Source: Hormoscilla sp. GUM202
GTDB taxonomy: Bacteria; Cyanobacteriota; Cyanobacteriia; Cyanobacteriales; Desertifilaceae
Length of the DNA stretch: 64,000 nucleotides
NCBI GenBank assembly: GCA_005518205.2
Contig: RFFC02000011.1
Span: 1 to 64,000, forward strand
Direction: 5' to 3'
The notes beneath the pieces were generated by a model, which worked only from the letters and a program-made list of their open reading frames with translations, did not search any database and was not told the DNA's origin. The position numbers were made by a program, and so were the translations under genes. Position 1 is the first letter of the stretch; every line of letters starts with the position of its first letter. This document shows, piece after piece, positions 18,201 through 28,258 of this stretch.

Positions 18201-20353
18201 GTTTCTTTGAGAATCGGCTCTAACATGGGATGTTCGTATTCAATGGGTTCCCGACCGTGCTTGCGATCGATAAATTTATCAACCAATCCCGCATCCAAAG
18301 GTCCAGGTCTGTACAGGGCCAGAATAGAAGATATATCTTCTATATTATCGGGCTTCAATTTCTGTACCACCTGACGCATTCCCGAAGATTCTAATTGAAA
18401 GATGCCTTCTAAATCTCCTTTCCCCAGCAGTTCGTAAGTATTTTTAATATCTTCTGGGATTTTCTTTGCCGTTCCTTTGGCAATAATTTCCCAAGCTTTT
18501 CTCTCATCTAGAGGTAACTGGTCTGGATCTATATCTCTTTGATGATTTTCTTTAATCAATTCTACCGTATTCTGGATAATTGTCAAGTTTTTCAATCCCA
18601 GAAAGTCCATTTTTAACAGACCCAGAGATTCCAATTCTTCCATAGAATACTGGGTGGTCGCCGCCCCTTCATTATTCTTTTGCAGCGGCACAATTTCATC
18701 CAGCGGTTCCGCTGAAATCACCACCCCCGCTGCATGGACACCAGCGCTTTTGTTTGTCCCTTCCAACCGCATCGCCATATCTATCCACTGGCGGACCGGT
18801 ATCTCGCCGGTGATTTCTCCCCGATCGTCTTTAACTTCAACTTTGCCATTTTCGTATGCTTCTTTGAACTTCGGTTCCGGCGACTCATCGGAAATCATCT
18901 CCTTCAGTTTTGCTGGTTTCCCCCGCGCTACCGGGATGTATTTCGCCATCCGATCGGCGTCTCCGTAAGAAACCCCCAAAACCCTACCCACATCTTTGAG
19001 CACCGCCTTGGAAGTCATGCGGTTAAAAGTAATTATTTGCGCTACCTTTTCTGCACCATACTTGTTCGTGACATATTCAATCATGTCATCCCTTCTTTCA
19101 ATGCAGAAATCAGAGTCAATATCCGGCATTGATTTCCGTTCGGGATTGAGAAATCGTTCAAATAGCAGTCCGTGATGTACGGGATCTATATTAGTAATTT
19201 TCAGGGCATAGGCCACCAGAGAACCCGCTGCACTTCCCCGTCCCGGCCCCACTGGAATATGATTTTCTCTGGCATAATCTATATAATCCCAAACTACTAA
19301 GAAGTAACTGGAAAATTTCTTTTCCTGCATTACTTTCAGCTCAATTTCCAACCGTTCTTTATATTCTGGATAGCGCGTTTCGATTTCCTTGCGTCCTTTG
19401 CAGTTTAGCCGTTCTTCCAGTCCTTTCCATGTTTTTTCCTCAAGAAAACTATCTGGTGTATGGCCTTCCTTCTGATAATTGGGGATGCGCGGTGCCCCCA
19501 TTATGTCATATACTTGCACCTTATTCGCCACTTCTACCGTGTTCGCGATCGCCTCTTCGATCGCCTTATCTGGCAAATGATCTCTAAACAGCTGCTTCAT
19601 CTCCTCTGCTGACTTGAGATACTCCGTCCCGCTGTAGCGAAAAGTCCGCTTTTCATCATTAAATAACTTATTCGTGTTAATACAAAGTAGAGCATCGTGA
19701 GCTTCTACATCATAGCAGTCAATATAATGGGAATCATTAGTCGCCACTACCTTAATTTCCAGTTTCTGGGCCATATCCCAGATTTTCACATTAACTATTC
19801 TATCTTCCTGGTAACCGTGGTCTTGGATCTCTAAATAGTAATCATCTCCAAATATTTCTTTGTACCATTTTGCCACTTCCCAAGCTTCTCCTGCTCGATC
19901 GTTGAGAATTAGCTTTGGCACTTCTCCCGCCCGGCAACCACTGGTTACTATCAGACCTTCATGGTATTCTGCTAGCAATTCTTTTGTGATACAAGGACGG
20001 GCAAATATCCCGCTGCCTCGCTTTCCCTCTAGATGGGACTTTGTCGTCAGCTTGACTAGATTTTTATAGCCCTGTGTATTTTTCGCCAACACTGTTTGGT
20101 GATGGTGGCTGTACTTCCCTTTATGATTTTTAATTGTTTCATTTATCACATACATTTCATTGCCGATAATTGGCCTAATATTTTTGCTCCTACAAACCTT
20201 AATCAGCTCGATCGCCCCATACATTACCCCGTGATCCGTCAGGGCGATCGCCTCCATACCCAACTCTTTAGCTCTAGAAACCAATTCTGGCAGTTGAGAA
20301 GCACCATCCAGCAGACTATAATCACTGTGAATATGTAGACCTACAAAATCCAT
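15221..20353 (-). CDS. dnaE: DNA polymerase III alpha subunit, unsplit, with an intein and an acidic Gln-rich linker
   Basis: 1710 residues from ATG 20353. PHP domain at the start ([20 protein letters not shown]); polymerase core with [17 protein letters not shown] and the catalytic [14 protein letters not shown] near residue 410; intein at residues 749-966 (listed separately); fingers and the [20 protein letters not shown] segment read through, so the usual cyanobacterial split-intein break is absent; an OB-fold region ([20 protein letters not shown]) near residue 1240. Residues ~1310-1480 form an acidic Gln/Pro-rich linker not seen in typical ~1190-residue DnaE, partly repetitive. The C-terminal ~190 residues hold a further folded region. 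Without intein it is still about 300 residues longer than usual. Replicative chain elongation in the cytoplasm. Confidence 0.95.
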   Translation of the reverse strand: MDFVGLHIHSDYSLLDGASQLPELVSRAKELGMEAIALTDHGVMYGAIELIKVCRSKNIRPIIGNEMYVINETIKNHKGKYSHHHQTVLAKNTQGYKNLVKLTTKSHLEGKRGSGIFARPCITKELLAEYHEGLIVTSGCRAGEVPKLILNDRAGEAWEVAKWYKEIFGDDYYLEIQDHGYQEDRIVNVKIWDMAQKLEIKVVATNDSHYIDCYDVEAHDALLCINTNKLFNDEKRTFRYSGTEYLKSAEEMKQLFRDHLPDKAIEEAIANTVEVANKVQVYDIMGAPRIPNYQKEGHTPDSFLEEKTWKGLEERLNCKGRKEIETRYPEYKERLEIELKVMQEKKFSSYFLVVWDYIDYARENHIPVGPGRGSAAGSLVAYALKITNIDPVHHGLLFERFLNPERKSMPDIDSDFCIERRDDMIEYVTNKYGAEKVAQIITFNRMTSKAVLKDVGRVLGVSYGDADRMAKYIPVARGKPAKLKEMISDESPEPKFKEAYENGKVEVKDDRGEITGEIPVRQWIDMAMRLEGTNKSAGVHAAGVVISAEPLDEIVPLQKNNEGAATTQYSMEELESLGLLKMDFLGLKNLTIIQNTVELIKENHQRDIDPDQLPLDERKAWEIIAKGTAKKIPEDIKNTYELLGKGDLEGIFQLESSGMRQVVQKLKPDNIEDISSILALYRPGPLDAGLVDKFIDRKHGREPIEYEHPMLEPILKETYAVMVYQEQIMRIAQDLGGYSLGQADLLRRCLSGSTEIIDAATGGKVALSEIASNPEYWLRRKVFSLDLQTQKITQQPIDEIYPNGMRSVWEITTKTNRKIRATADHLFYTLLGWKPLGDFQVGDRIGLAKNIPIDHSSEISEVIGIIAKAKKASGMTWAEIDRSVGAKQGTMSSGLNFQKSSNRSLSRHRVQNFATAFQDPELMNIAESDVFWDRIVSIEYMGDEEVFDLTIRSTHNLIANDFIAHNCIGKKKVDEMQKHRERFIDGSTRNGVKTKIAESLFDQMVKFAEYCFNKSHSTAYAYVTYQTAYLKANYPEEYMAVLLSENSSDQDKVQKYIANCKKIGIEVEGPDINRSGVKFMPEGKKILFGLSAVKNLGTHAIESIIKAREASGEFQDLAEMCDRLDLQAVNKRALEALIKCGAFDRINDNRHQLVEYLPKVTEWAQKNKNSLNSGSQLTLFDMENFKTPAPELPVVKDFTVQEKLQLEKEYLGYYVSDHPLTSVQQPDDAINLDELEEQKGKPQIKVLVMLTEVKQHITKKGDRMAFLQIEDLTGKAEAIVFPSNYENIAELLVTDKAIVLTGKPDRQDEQKVQLIVDNAEQPKQQGMLSAPQSEPEWDSQPPEDQLRSDEPEQSEENESISSDDQQPEQQLLNLQPQSSASNERLPMAYGKEDRGGSSIASFDQPRKQEIEMEPKSQPEENEGFPPYGQGLPGVETPGGRSSIASDTQAPEQQKMNMEPQSGPEENKQLVRVRTAQQSYVFPASDLFRSPTQTKGEIDRQKLQHLKSVQLTAKKLGLDPIDLSQLSQQHPQGTVAVVATIADLHQQEHKPEGDLLTFLLLEDLNGSGVAMIKPDLYQKIGSSLIFPERWEDSFVILWGKVQHQDAERWLLMVSDAVQIEPNYLVVLKLKPEMASSKLFHQRLYNRLKDLSGETNKPKVPTIAIVEGNDFHIRRVIRFGHELWVQAPENAVKIINNTFTFSPAALLNIPGN
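17456..18109 (-). other. DnaE intein, 218 residues, contiguous, no homing endonuclease motif
   Basis: Begins [10 protein letters not shown] (nucleophile Cys1) after extein ADLLRR; block B TADHLFYT; a ~75-residue insert including [20 protein letters not shown], which looks helix-turn-helix-like; block F EEVFDLTI; block [12 protein letters not shown] with penultimate His and terminal Asn; the +1 residue is Cys ([11 protein letters not shown]). No LAGLIDADG motif is visible. All residues needed for class 1 splicing are present. Joined exteins would read LRRCIGKKK, where other DnaE proteins usually have LRRAMGKKK. Confidence 0.9.
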
Positions 20354-20390
20354 AATTGCTAATTCTTAATTGGTTAAATCTCGAGCCCTG

Positions 20391-20409
20391 GTGGGCGCTG
20401 CCCACCTAA
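20391..20409. repeat. GGTGGGC/GCCCACC palindrome
   Basis: GGTGGGCGCTGCCCACC between dnaE and gatA; member of the family at 4181-4202. It could also act as a hairpin in the 3' region of gatA transcripts. Confidence 0.5.
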
Positions 20410-20486
20410 CCCATCTCCACCGATGCCACAGTCGGGCGGTAGCGCTAATCGCACTACCCCTCGCGCATCGCCACCCAATTTGACAA

Positions 20487-21941
20487 CTAAATCGGGGGGT
20501 TTCTTAAATGCCAGCTCGTCGTTTGCTCGTAGGCATTCGCCACTTCCAACAGCTGGTCTTCTCGCAGTACCTTGCCTATTAATTGTAGACCTATCGGGAG
20601 TCCTTTCTCATCCAACCCACAGGGCATACTTAAAGCTGGCAGTCCTGCCAGATTAACTGGGATAGTCATCAAGTCCAATAAGTACATACTCCAGGGGTCT
20701 TCTGTTTTTTCCCCCGCCTTAAAAGCCGTCGTCGGAGCCGTGGGACAGACCAATATATCTACCTTAGCAAAAGCCCGATCTAAGTCTTGCTTAATTAAAG
20801 TCCGGACCTTTTGGGCCTTGAGATAGTAAGCATCATAATACCCCGCCGAGAGAGCATAAGTCCCAATCATAATCCGGCGTTTCACTTCGGCCCCAAAGCC
20901 TAAAGCCCGAGTAGAACCATACATAGATAGGAGATTATCCCCCTCCGCCCGCAAGCCATATTTTACCCCATCATAACGGGCCAGATTCGCTGACGCTTCC
21001 GAAGGAGCAATAATGTAGTAGGCTGGCAGACCGTAGCGGAAACTGGGACAGGAAACTATCTGAACCTCTGCTCCCAAGTCCTGTAGATGTTCGATCGCCT
21101 TTTTCACCGTCTCTTCTACTACCGGTTCTAACCCCCAACCAAAGGTTTCTGTAATCACCCCGATTTTCAGGCGTCCTCTGACCTTAAAATTGGGTTTGAG
21201 CATCCCCACATAGTCGGGAACCTCAGCCTTCAGACTGGTAGCATCTTTGGGATCGTAACCCGCGATCGCCTGCAACACAATCGCCGCATCTTCTACTGTA
21301 CGACCCAATGGTCCAATTTGATCCAGAGAGGAAGCAAAAGCCACCAACCCATAACGAGACACCCGACCGTAAGTAGGTTTGAGACCGAAGATGCCGCAGA
21401 ACGATGCCGGTTGACGAATCGATCCTCCCGTATCCGAACCCACAGCCACCACTGCTTGAGATGATGCTACCGCCGCTGCCGAGCCGCCGGAGGAACCCCC
21501 TGGCACCCGGGATAGATCCCAAGGGTTAGCCGTCCCTTGATAAGCGGAATTCTCTGTCGAACCTCCCATCGCGAACTCATCCAGATTAGTTTTCCCCACC
21601 ATCACCGCACCCGCCGCTGCTAGTTTCTGTGTCACCGTTGAGGAGTAAGGTGGCACAAAACCTTCCAGAATGCGGGAACCACAAGTCGTGGGGATCCCTC
21701 TAGTACAGAGATTGTCCTTGATGGCGATCGGGATACCTGCCAGTAGTCCAATTTCTTCTCCTGCGGCGATTTTAGCATCCACTGCCTTTGCCTGTTCCAG
21801 AGCCCGATCGGCTGTCACGCACAAAAAGCTGTGTAACTTTGGCTCCAAGGTCTCTATCCGCGCGAGAGCTTGGTGAGTTATTTCTGTAGCCGAACGTTCT
21901 TTATCAATCAGTTGCTTGTGCAACTCGCGAATGGATGCCAT
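20487..21941 (-). CDS. gatA: Asp-tRNA(Asn)/Glu-tRNA(Gln) amidotransferase subunit A
   Basis: 484 residues. The amidase Ser-cisSer-Lys triad is visible: Lys in [12 protein letters not shown], Ser in [15 protein letters not shown], nucleophile Ser in [17 protein letters not shown]. GatA hydrolyses glutamine and supplies ammonia for conversion of Glu-tRNA(Gln) to Gln-tRNA(Gln); it works with GatB and GatC, which are not in the window. Length and ends match the family. Same strand as dnaE, 133 bp upstream of it, with a palindrome in between. Confidence 0.95.
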   Translation of the reverse strand: MASIRELHKQLIDKERSATEITHQALARIETLEPKLHSFLCVTADRALEQAKAVDAKIAAGEEIGLLAGIPIAIKDNLCTRGIPTTCGSRILEGFVPPYSSTVTQKLAAAGAVMVGKTNLDEFAMGGSTENSAYQGTANPWDLSRVPGGSSGGSAAAVASSQAVVAVGSDTGGSIRQPASFCGIFGLKPTYGRVSRYGLVAFASSLDQIGPLGRTVEDAAIVLQAIAGYDPKDATSLKAEVPDYVGMLKPNFKVRGRLKIGVITETFGWGLEPVVEETVKKAIEHLQDLGAEVQIVSCPSFRYGLPAYYIIAPSEASANLARYDGVKYGLRAEGDNLLSMYGSTRALGFGAEVKRRIMIGTYALSAGYYDAYYLKAQKVRTLIKQDLDRAFAKVDILVCPTAPTTAFKAGEKTEDPWSMYLLDLMTIPVNLAGLPALSMPCGLDEKGLPIGLQLIGKVLREDQLLEVANAYEQTTSWHLRNPPI

Positions 21942-22082
21942 GCTTGTACCTTCTCTAATATTCCGTCCCGATTTTACTATAAGCCAAGCCTGTCTAATTT
22001 CTCTATTCTACCACAGCCCCTGCCTATCATCTCCCCACAGATCAATTTTTTCTTTACATTTACGATATCTGCCCGTCTGCCA

Positions 22083-22112
22083 GAAACCCGGCTTTTTCAA
22101 AAAACCGGGTTA
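22083..22112. repeat. GAAACCCGG/CCGGGTT palindrome
   Basis: AAACCCGGCTTTTT and AAAAAACCGGGTT pair as a stem, with T-rich and A-rich sides; could serve as a terminator. Related: 22335-22365, 33422-33454; half copies at 40592-40606 and 43355-43370. Confidence 0.65.
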
Positions 22113-22334
22113 ATTTTTGCATCGCCTCTTTTTTTTCACTATTATTCGCTCATTTATTTAGCAGCACTTATCTACTTCTGACCAATAATCCTTGATTTAT
22201 GTATGATTTATTATTCAATGATTACATCGTGCAGGAGCAAGAGACTTGAAAGTCGTCACGATCGCAAAAATTGCCGCTGGCAGCGGCAACAGCGAATAGT
22301 CCCTGTCAATATTGAACTACCAGCGAAAGAATTA

Positions 22335-22365
22335 AAAAAACCGGTTTTCAGTAAAAACCGGGTTG
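22335..22365. repeat. AAACCGGTTTT/AAAAACCGGGTT palindrome
   Basis: Second member of the GAAACCCGG family in this spacer, stem AAAAACCGG with a short loop. Confidence 0.55.
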
Positions 22366-22422
22366 AGGGCTAATGGTGAAACCATCCCCGTAGGGAGAAT
22401 CTCAAGCTCCCGGTTTTATCTA

Positions 22423-23798
22423 GGGTGCATCCCAGTTTGGCAATGAGTAAAAATACTTCATTGCGCAACTGTCACCTTGAGAATACTCCATTAAGATAAG
22501 CGCAGCGATGCAGCAGAACCTGGGGAACATTGACGGCTTTCCATTGCGATCCTGAAAGCTTTAGCCGTGCCGCCTTCTGTGTACCGTTGATTCCACCTCT
22601 CCCGAACCAATGGAAATCCCCTCGGCTTGATAATAGCTATAGTTCACAATGCGATGGCGATGCTTAGTAACATAGGCCCTAAAATTGTCCACCCGTGGAT
22701 GGTCCCAGTCGTCAAATTCCTTGAGGGCCTCTGGCACCTTGCCAGACCAGAAAAGGGCTTTCACTCGTGCCAGTCGCTGGCCGGACCCGCCGATTTTTTC
22801 CAGATTTTCCATTAAGTGATACCAATCGAGGATTTCTTGACGAAAGATGGTCGGACCAATCTCGACAAACAGGTTCCAGATGCCATCATGGCCATCCCCG
22901 AGACACACAAGCGGATTCGCCAAGGGCTGCTGATTTACCCATTTGACCAGTCCTGCATTGTCTCGAAAAAAGGCCGCTACCCCCTGGTCATGCAGATTGA
23001 CAGCCTTGTAATCGCGCCACTCACAGGGTTGACCAAGGGGAGTCCGTAAGCGCAATATCGGAAGTATATCTAGCCTTGGGTGTTCTACCGAGATTGGCAA
23101 GGGATTCTGGCAAATGAGTCAACTCAAAGGAAGGAGTGCGCTCTTTGTCCTGGTCGATGCTGATTTCTTCAATGGCCTCGGAGACCGTCGGCCACTCTTG
23201 CTCTGGGCCAGACTCTTTCTCTTGTGAATGCCTGATTTCTTCAATGGCCTCGGAGACCGTCGGGAACTCAAAATCATGGCGCTGCACCAGCCGTTGCTGA
23301 GTTCCCCGGGAGACGCTAATCCCCGTGAGCACCTTAAGATCTTCCGAGGCGTGCTCATAGGAAGAGTTTGCACTTAGCAATAAGCAACATTTCTCCAGAT
23401 AGGGGCTCCACTGGCTATAGGGCTTTACCTCAAAATAGGCCGCTTGTTTGGAGGTGATTGAAATCTTGCCCACAATGCTATTTAAAGCTCTGGCTCGTCC
23501 GGCAGTGGTACCACTGCTACTTTGGATAAAAAAAGGGCAATCTCTGGACCGACGTATTGAAGCCACTGCCTGCGGATGGTGCCTTCTATCCCTGAGAGCG
23601 TTTTCAATTCCTCTGGAACAGTCGCTTGAGCCTCCTCGTACAACAAGGCGGCCATGGCCAAGGCATAAGTTTGTATTTGAGCCAACTTCTCTCTATTCAT
23701 CGTTTCAGGGGGAACGTTTGTCTGGTATCTCAGCCTAACATCATCTCGTCAGTTGCTCGACTAAGCAAAAATACTCATTACCAAACTGGGATGCACCC
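22423..23798 (-). mobile_element. ISKra4-like insertion sequence, 1376 bp, with TIRs and exact 8-bp TSD
   Basis: Terminal inverted repeats GGGTGCATCCCAGTTTGG (22423-22440) and its reverse complement (23781-23798), extending with mismatches to about 27 bp. The flanks carry the exact direct duplication TTTATCTA (22415-22422 and 23799-23806). The single transposase gene inside is broken, so the copy is immobile on its own. Confidence 0.85.
22561..23700 (-). pseudogene. ISKra4-like transposase, broken into three frames
   Basis: Frame 1 (23700-23482): MNREKLAQIQTYALAMAALL to PLPDEPEL. Frame 2 (about 23566-23021): KQAAYFEVKPYSQWSPYLEK, YEHASEDLKVLTGISVSRGT. Frame 3 (about 23100-22561): LRTPLGQPCEWRDYKAVNLH, LVCLGDGHDGIWNLFVEIG, YHLMENLEKI, ISIGSGEVESTVHRRRHG. 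GDGHDGIWN and IGSGEVES are typical of this transposase group. Two frameshifts are needed to join the parts. Frame 2 also contains PTVSEAIEEI twice, from a direct repeat at about 23163-23193 and 23229-23261, an internal duplication. The C terminus stops early. Confidence 0.8.
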
Positions 23799-23847
23799 TT
23801 TATCTATATCTATGCTGATAGCTGACACCTGCATGCTTAACTTATAT

Positions 23848-24135
23848 TTACATCTGGCCGCTGAGGAATGTTGTCCTAGCTGCTGGCGCCGTCAACTCCT
23901 CCACCCATTCTTCAAAAATCGTCAGATTTATCGGTTTGCAGCGCACCACTACAACTGTAATCCCTTGAGCCCCTTCCTTTTCCAAGTCTTCTATGTATCC
24001 TGACTGGGCTACTTCCGCTTCATTCTTCTTCGCAAACGGTCCGAAATAGTAGGTGCAACGGGGGGTCTCGGTGACAATTTCCAACCACCATGCTAAACCC
24101 AGGGCGTTCAGAGAGCTAATCATCAATTCTTTCAT
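23848..24135 (-). CDS. DUF1816 protein
   Basis: 95 residues from the ATG at 24135, chosen because GAGGTG lies 8 bases upstream; an in-frame ATG at 24192 has no such site. WWLEIVTETPRCTYYFGPFA, GYIEDLEKEGAQGITVVVVR and CKPINLTIFEE are the DUF1816 hallmark blocks, a family restricted to cyanobacteria and reported near phycobilisome or housekeeping genes. Role unknown. In the block order it sits between gatA and rlmB, the IS having landed between it and gatA. Confidence 0.85.
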   Translation of the reverse strand: MKELMISSLNALGLAWWLEIVTETPRCTYYFGPFAKKNEAEVAQSGYIEDLEKEGAQGITVVVVRCKPINLTIFEEWVEELTAPAARTTFLSGQM

Positions 24136-24359
24136 TTCTTTCACCTCTTTATCAATGTTTGAGCGATAAGCTGTGATGCATTTAAATTGCATAGTCCCAA
24201 ATTGCCGTTAGATCTGACGCTACGCTGTCGTGGGTTGCCTCGATTTTACCGGAAGCTCCAACATGCAGTTTAGATGCGCGACAGCTTATTATCCGGTGGT
24301 CCATAGGGGTTAGGTGCGTTACATTTTGTTATGGTTCGTTACTTTTCTTGTTTCACTGC

Positions 24360-25277
24360 TTAACTATTCTTTACATTATTACCCAAATTCAAGGTATTTT
24401 CCCAGCGCTGACGAAAAATTTCATAAAGACTCATGGCCGCTGCTACCGATGCATTCAAGGTTGGGGTGTGTCCCAGCAGCGGGATGGAGACCAACAGGTC
24501 GCAGTAGCGTTGTGTCAACATACTTAGACCTTCGCTTTCCGACCCTACTACTAATACCACCGGTCCAGTAAACTTAACAGCCTGTATTGGCTGACTAGCG
24601 GATGCGGCAGTGCCATAGATCCAAAAACCAGCCTCTTTCAATTCTTCCAAGGCCCGACTGAGATTGACAACCCGGGCAACTGGAAAAAATTCTAAAGACC
24701 CTGCCGCCACCTTCATCACCGTCGAAGTGACACCGGAGGCCCGGCGTTGCGGAATCACCAGTCCCTGACTCCCTAAAGCCTCTGCCGTGCGGATAATGGC
24801 ACCTAAGTTTTGAGGGTCAGTAATGCCATCGGCTACCACCAGTACCGGTTGTTCGGAAAGAGATTTGGCTTTTGCGATCAGTTCGCCCAGGTTAATGTAG
24901 GCGTAGGGCGCTACTGTTGCTGCCACACCCTGGTGATTGGCGTGACTGGTAATCTGGTCCAGACGCCGGTAGGAAACCTCATCGATGACTGTGCCAGTTG
25001 CCTTCGCTTGCAGCAGCTGGGAGTGAAAGCGAGGATCGTAGCGCATGCGTTCCGCGATCCAGACTCGGTTTAAGCGGCGCTTACCTCTCAGGGCCGCTAG
25101 GACAGTATGAATGCCGTAGATTAAATCAGTCTCTCGGTCAGTTGCTTGTGGGTCGGGGGCGACTGTGGCTGCTGGCGGTCGCGAGTTCCCTATAGGTTTC
25201 AGGCGCGATGGCTCGATCTTGGGTTTGTCCGGTTTCCTCCGCTGAGACTGAAGTTTTCGATTTTTTGGGGCTGCCAT
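24360..25277 (-). CDS. rlmB: 23S rRNA (guanosine-2'-O-)-methyltransferase RlmB (SPOUT/TrmH)
   Basis: 305 residues. After a basic, disordered N terminus (~60 residues) comes the substrate-binding domain [20 protein letters not shown] and then the knotted SPOUT domain with its three motifs: [51 protein letters not shown]. RlmB methylates the ribose of G2251 (E. coli numbering) of 23S rRNA. Same strand as mrnC, 140 bp downstream of it. Confidence 0.9.
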   Translation of the reverse strand: MAAPKNRKLQSQRRKPDKPKIEPSRLKPIGNSRPPAATVAPDPQATDRETDLIYGIHTVLAALRGKRRLNRVWIAERMRYDPRFHSQLLQAKATGTVIDEVSYRRLDQITSHANHQGVAATVAPYAYINLGELIAKAKSLSEQPVLVVADGITDPQNLGAIIRTAEALGSQGLVIPQRRASGVTSTVMKVAAGSLEFFPVARVVNLSRALEELKEAGFWIYGTAASASQPIQAVKFTGPVVLVVGSESEGLSMLTQRYCDLLVSIPLLGHTPTLNASVAAAMSLYEIFRQRWENTLNLGNNVKNS

Positions 25278-25417
25278 AGAGTTGTCGTTGCCTCCAGAGG
25301 GTAGTTTACTGTATCAATCTGACATTAATCTGTGATCGTTGACACAATTTAGACCCAAAGTTGTCAGTTGTCAGTTGTCAATCTTGAATTTTGAATGAGA
25401 GAATTTTGAACTTTCAG

Positions 25418-25846
25418 TCATCCTTCCAGATCCAGCTGTGCCAACAACTGGTTCAATCGCTGGCAGTCTGTGAGGTATAGGTATCCGATCAAAGTCTCTA
25501 AGCTAGTAGCTTGCTGGTATGTTTCTGGGTCTAAGCGTCGGGGACATCCTGTAGCGCCGTTACGTCCGCGCTTCAAAATTTCCAGTTCTACTGGAGTGAG
25601 GTGAGGTTCTAAAGAGTGTAAATGTCGTGCCTGACTTTCTGCTCGTACCTGGGCCACCACCTGATGATGATAATCCCGCGATCGCTTGGGGGGCATCAGG
25701 TAATGGGTGCGGATATGTAGTTCATAGACAGCATCTCCTAAATAAGCCAATGCCGAGGGCGAAAGTCGTTTGATATCTGCCGGTGACAATGACAAACCCG
25801 GCTGAGTATTAAAGACCACCTGTTCCAAGATAGCAAACCTCACCAA
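25418..25846 (-). CDS. mrnC: Mini-ribonuclease III
   Basis: About 142 residues. [20 protein letters not shown] carries the RNase III signature Asp, and [18 protein letters not shown] the matching acidic residue near the C terminus. Mini-III lacks the dsRNA-binding domain and matures 23S rRNA precursors in bacteria; its position next to rlmB fits ribosome assembly. The start is uncertain: TTG 25846 or GTG 25843; no ATG fits. A strong hairpin (25850-25880) abuts the start, so translation or transcription into this gene may be controlled there. Confidence 0.9.
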   Translation of the reverse strand: MVRFAILEQVVFNTQPGLSLSPADIKRLSPSALAYLGDAVYELHIRTHYLMPPKRSRDYHHQVVAQVRAESQARHLHSLEPHLTPVELEILKRGRNGATGCPRRLDPETYQQATSLETLIGYLYLTDCQRLNQLLAQLDLEG

Positions 25847-25849
25847 AAC

Positions 25850-25880
25850 AAGCTATCCAGAAAAACCTCTGGATAGCTTT
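25850..25880 (-). terminator. strong hairpin between the STAS gene and mrnC
   Basis: On the minus strand GAAAGCTATCCAGA, loop GGTTTT, TCTGGATAGCTT then GTTTTGG: a 12-bp perfect stem just before the mrnC start and 60 bp past the STAS gene stop. Either a terminator or an attenuator for mrnC. Confidence 0.55.
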
Positions 25881-25942
25881 CTGATAGTGCTGCGCTGGGG
25901 GCAGGCTCCCGGACCCCCACGCTGCCAGATGCGGTTGGTGGC

Positions 25943-26335
25943 TCAAGACGTCTGGTTCTGGACATGTTCGACCGCCTCATCTATCGAGTTCCGCAAGGAC
26001 AAGAACTTCTCTAGTCGAACTAGCTTCACAGTTTGAGTCACGCGAGCATTTGAGATGATTTGCAAACTACCTTCGGAAGTTTGAGCCTTCTTGACCAGTT
26101 GCACTAATGCTCCTAGGCCAGAACTGTCAACAAAGTCTATCGTCGAGAGGTCCAAAATAATATTGGTCGGACCCTCATCGATATACATGCCGATCTTCTT
26201 ACGAAAAGCTGGCTCGGAAAAGGCGTCTAACAAACCAGCGAGGCGAAATATTTGATAATTTTCCCTGACATCACGAGTGCCTCTTAAACTAACGGTCAGG
26301 GTTAGTGGCTCAGGAATAAAACCCCCTCCTATCAA
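25943..26335 (-). CDS. STAS-domain anti-sigma factor antagonist
   Basis: About 130 residues. The STAS fold is clear: LTLTVSLRGTRDVRENYQIF, AFRKKIGMYIDEGPTNIILD, then FVDSSGLGALVQLVKKAQ with the phospho-acceptor Ser in DSSG. Such proteins bind anti-sigma kinases in partner-switching pathways; the cognate kinase is not in the window. The start is TTG 26335 or a nearby alternative codon; no ATG lies upstream in frame after the spacer. It sits between carA and mrnC, an order often seen in cyanobacteria. Confidence 0.85.
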   Translation of the reverse strand: MIGGGFIPEPLTLTVSLRGTRDVRENYQIFRLAGLLDAFSEPAFRKKIGMYIDEGPTNIILDLSTIDFVDSSGLGALVQLVKKAQTSEGSLQIISNARVTQTVKLVRLEKFLSLRNSIDEAVEHVQNQTS

Positions 26336-26399
26336 TATTTTGTTTGGCTCTATCAGGATCGATGATCTAGATTAACATGGGCAATGGGGTTTGTGCAAC

Positions 26400-27557
26400 C
26401 TACCCAGGGACGGAAGTACGAGCCGATCGCATGGCCTGGACAAACCGCTCGAACAGATAATCGGCGTCGTGGGGACCGGGACTCGCCTCTGGGTGATGCT
26501 GGACGGAAAATAGCGGCAGCGATCTGTGCCGCAACCCAGCGACCGTGCGGTCATTCAGGTTCCAGTGACTAATTTCCACATCGGCGTTGGCCAAGGATTC
26601 CGGATCGATGGCAAAACTGTGATTCTGGCTGGTAATCTCAACCTGTTGAGATAACCCAGCAGGCTGATTTAAGCCGCGATGACCGAATTTGAGCTTGTAG
26701 GTTTGGGCCCCCAAGGACAGCCCGAAAATCTGGTGTCCCATACAGATGCCAAACATGGGTTTTTCCGCAGCCAACAAGGCTTTGGCGGTTTCGATCCCCT
26801 CGGTGACGGCGGCGGGATCTCCAGGACCGTTGGACAGAAAGATGCCATCGGGGTTGTATTTGAGAATCTCTGCTGCCGGTGTGTTGGCCGGGACGACGAT
26901 GACGCGGCAACCGTAACTGGCCAAGCGGCGGAGAATATTGCGTTTGATGCCAAAATCGATGGCGACTACGGTGAAGGTTTCTGTGGTGCTACCCACACCA
27001 GTGGGGTTGAACTCCCAAACCTCCTCGGTGGCCTCAGACCACTCGTAGACTTGGGATGTGGTCACTTCGCGAACGAGATTTAAGCCATTCATGCTGGGTG
27101 CAAGCTTTACTTGGGCGAGTAATTCGGCCTCGTCCAGGATTTCGGTGGAAATGCCGCCGTTCATGGCCCCGACAACGCGGATTCTGCGGGTGACGGCGCG
27201 GGTGTCGATGCCGTATATGGCAATAATGCCGTGTTGTTTCAGGTAGTCCGGTAGAGATTGGGTGGACCGCCAGTTGCTGGGGCGGGTGCAGATGTTGCGG
27301 GCGATCGCCCCCTTGACCTGGGGCCTACTGGATTCTTCATCTTCCGGGTTGACGCCGGTGTTTCCCAATTCCGGATAGGTGAAGGTGACGATCTGACCGC
27401 AGTAGCTGGGGTCGGTCAGGACTTCTTGATAGCCAGTCATCCCGGTGTTAAACACGACCTCCCCTATGGTGGTTCCGGTGGCACCGAAAGACCAACCGCG
27501 ATAGCTGGAACCATCGGCAAGCACTAGCAAGGCGGACTTAGCATGAGAATTTGGCAT
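26400..27557 (-). CDS. carA: carbamoyl-phosphate synthase small subunit
   Basis: 385 residues from ATG 27557. N-terminal CarA domain ([40 protein letters not shown]) and C-terminal glutamine amidotransferase: nucleophile Cys in [13 protein letters not shown], His and Glu in [16 protein letters not shown]. It supplies ammonia to CarB for carbamoyl phosphate in arginine and pyrimidine synthesis. First gene of the minus-strand block; trpD, often beside carA in cyanobacteria, is 21 kb away here. Confidence 0.95.
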   Translation of the reverse strand: MPNSHAKSALLVLADGSSYRGWSFGATGTTIGEVVFNTGMTGYQEVLTDPSYCGQIVTFTYPELGNTGVNPEDEESSRPQVKGAIARNICTRPSNWRSTQSLPDYLKQHGIIAIYGIDTRAVTRRIRVVGAMNGGISTEILDEAELLAQVKLAPSMNGLNLVREVTTSQVYEWSEATEEVWEFNPTGVGSTTETFTVVAIDFGIKRNILRRLASYGCRVIVVPANTPAAEILKYNPDGIFLSNGPGDPAAVTEGIETAKALLAAEKPMFGICMGHQIFGLSLGAQTYKLKFGHRGLNQPAGLSQQVEITSQNHSFAIDPESLANADVEISHWNLNDRTVAGLRHRSLPLFSVQHHPEASPGPHDADYLFERFVQAMRSARTSVPG

Positions 27558-27603
27558 AGATATGTTCGTAAAGCTGACAACGATGGTTATTATGGCACGA
27601 TCG

Positions 27604-27662
27604 CCCTGGGTTGGATGGGTATCTGGATGACAAATTCTGCCCCTGTGCCAGTGCTGCTATAG
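27604..27662 (-). pseudogene. fragment of a histidine-kinase C terminus
   Basis: Encodes [19 protein letters not shown], a diverged duplicate of GQGAEFVIEIPIRPQVV encoded at about 27830-27885. Only the last ~20 residues of the domain are present. Confidence 0.5.
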
Positions 27663-27707
27663 GCGATGGTGCTGATAACCGGAGGCGGGCGGTATCTCCT
27701 GTGGGCT

Positions 27708-27812
27708 GTAACCTTACTGCGAGCAGGGTGTAACCTTACTGCGAGCAGGGTGTAACCTTATTGCGAGCAGGGTGTAACCTTACTGCGAGCAGGGTATAAC
27801 CTTACTCGAAGA
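27708..27812. repeat. 22-bp tandem repeat, about 4.5 copies
   Basis: Unit TGTAACCTTACTGCGAGCAG plus GG, with one T/C variant and a degenerate last copy. It lies between the two histidine-kinase C-terminal fragments. Confidence 0.85.
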
Positions 27813-27824
27813 GGGACGCCCGTT

Positions 27825-28258
27825 CTACGCAACAACCTGCGGTCGGATGGGAATCTCAATGACAAATTCCGCCCCCTGTCCCGGTGCTGAAATACAGCTA
27901 AGCTTTCCTCCATGTTTATTTACCACGATCGAGTAACTGGTAGACAACCCCAAGCCCGTGCCAGCACCCACGGGCTTCGTGGTCAAATTTTCCGGAGATA
28001 AAATAGCCGCGTTTGCGGGTAATAGGTTGATAAAGTTCCTGCACTAGAGCTGATTTGCCGATGCCCGAATAACCCGCCACTAACATCATCTCAGTTTTTC
28101 CCTGGCTGATGCGATCGAATGCCTTGAGTAAGGTCTCAACTTCTTGCTCTCGGCCATAGAGTTTTTGCGGAATTTGGAATTTTTCGGAAATATCTTGACT
28201 TCCCAGGGCAAATTCTGATATATTTCCCTGAGTCTGGAGTTGAGTGAGACATAATTCT
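27825..28258 (-). pseudogene. 3' exon of a multidomain Ser/Thr kinase gene, with a large internal deletion
   Basis: From the intron junction: ELCLTQLQTQGNISEFALGS, QDISEKFQIPQKLYGREQEV, then the P-loop segment MMLVAGYSGIGKSALVQELY up to YFISGKFDHE. It jumps, out of frame, to a histidine-kinase end: GAGTGLGLSTSYSIVVNKHG, then GKLSCISAPGQGAEFVIEIP. In intact cyanobacterial kinases of this architecture more than 1000 residues (ATPase, TPR, GAF) lie between. The gene is therefore a deletion derivative. Confidence 0.75.

Larger units (their letters stand above)
21942..22422. other. intergenic region with A/T-flanked GGGTT palindromes
   Basis: 480 bp between gatA and the IS. It holds two AACCCGG/CCGGGTT-type inverted repeats (listed) and, just before the IS, TAATGGTGAAACCATCCCC followed by GGGAGAATCTCAAGCTCCC, a structured sequence that may be the remnant of a TnpB-element right end (see findings). 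No gene seen. Confidence 0.5.

Noticed and set aside
15221-20353. Split dnaE with trans-splicing intein
   Set aside because: The gene is continuous through the usual split site; the only intein is contiguous and at another position.
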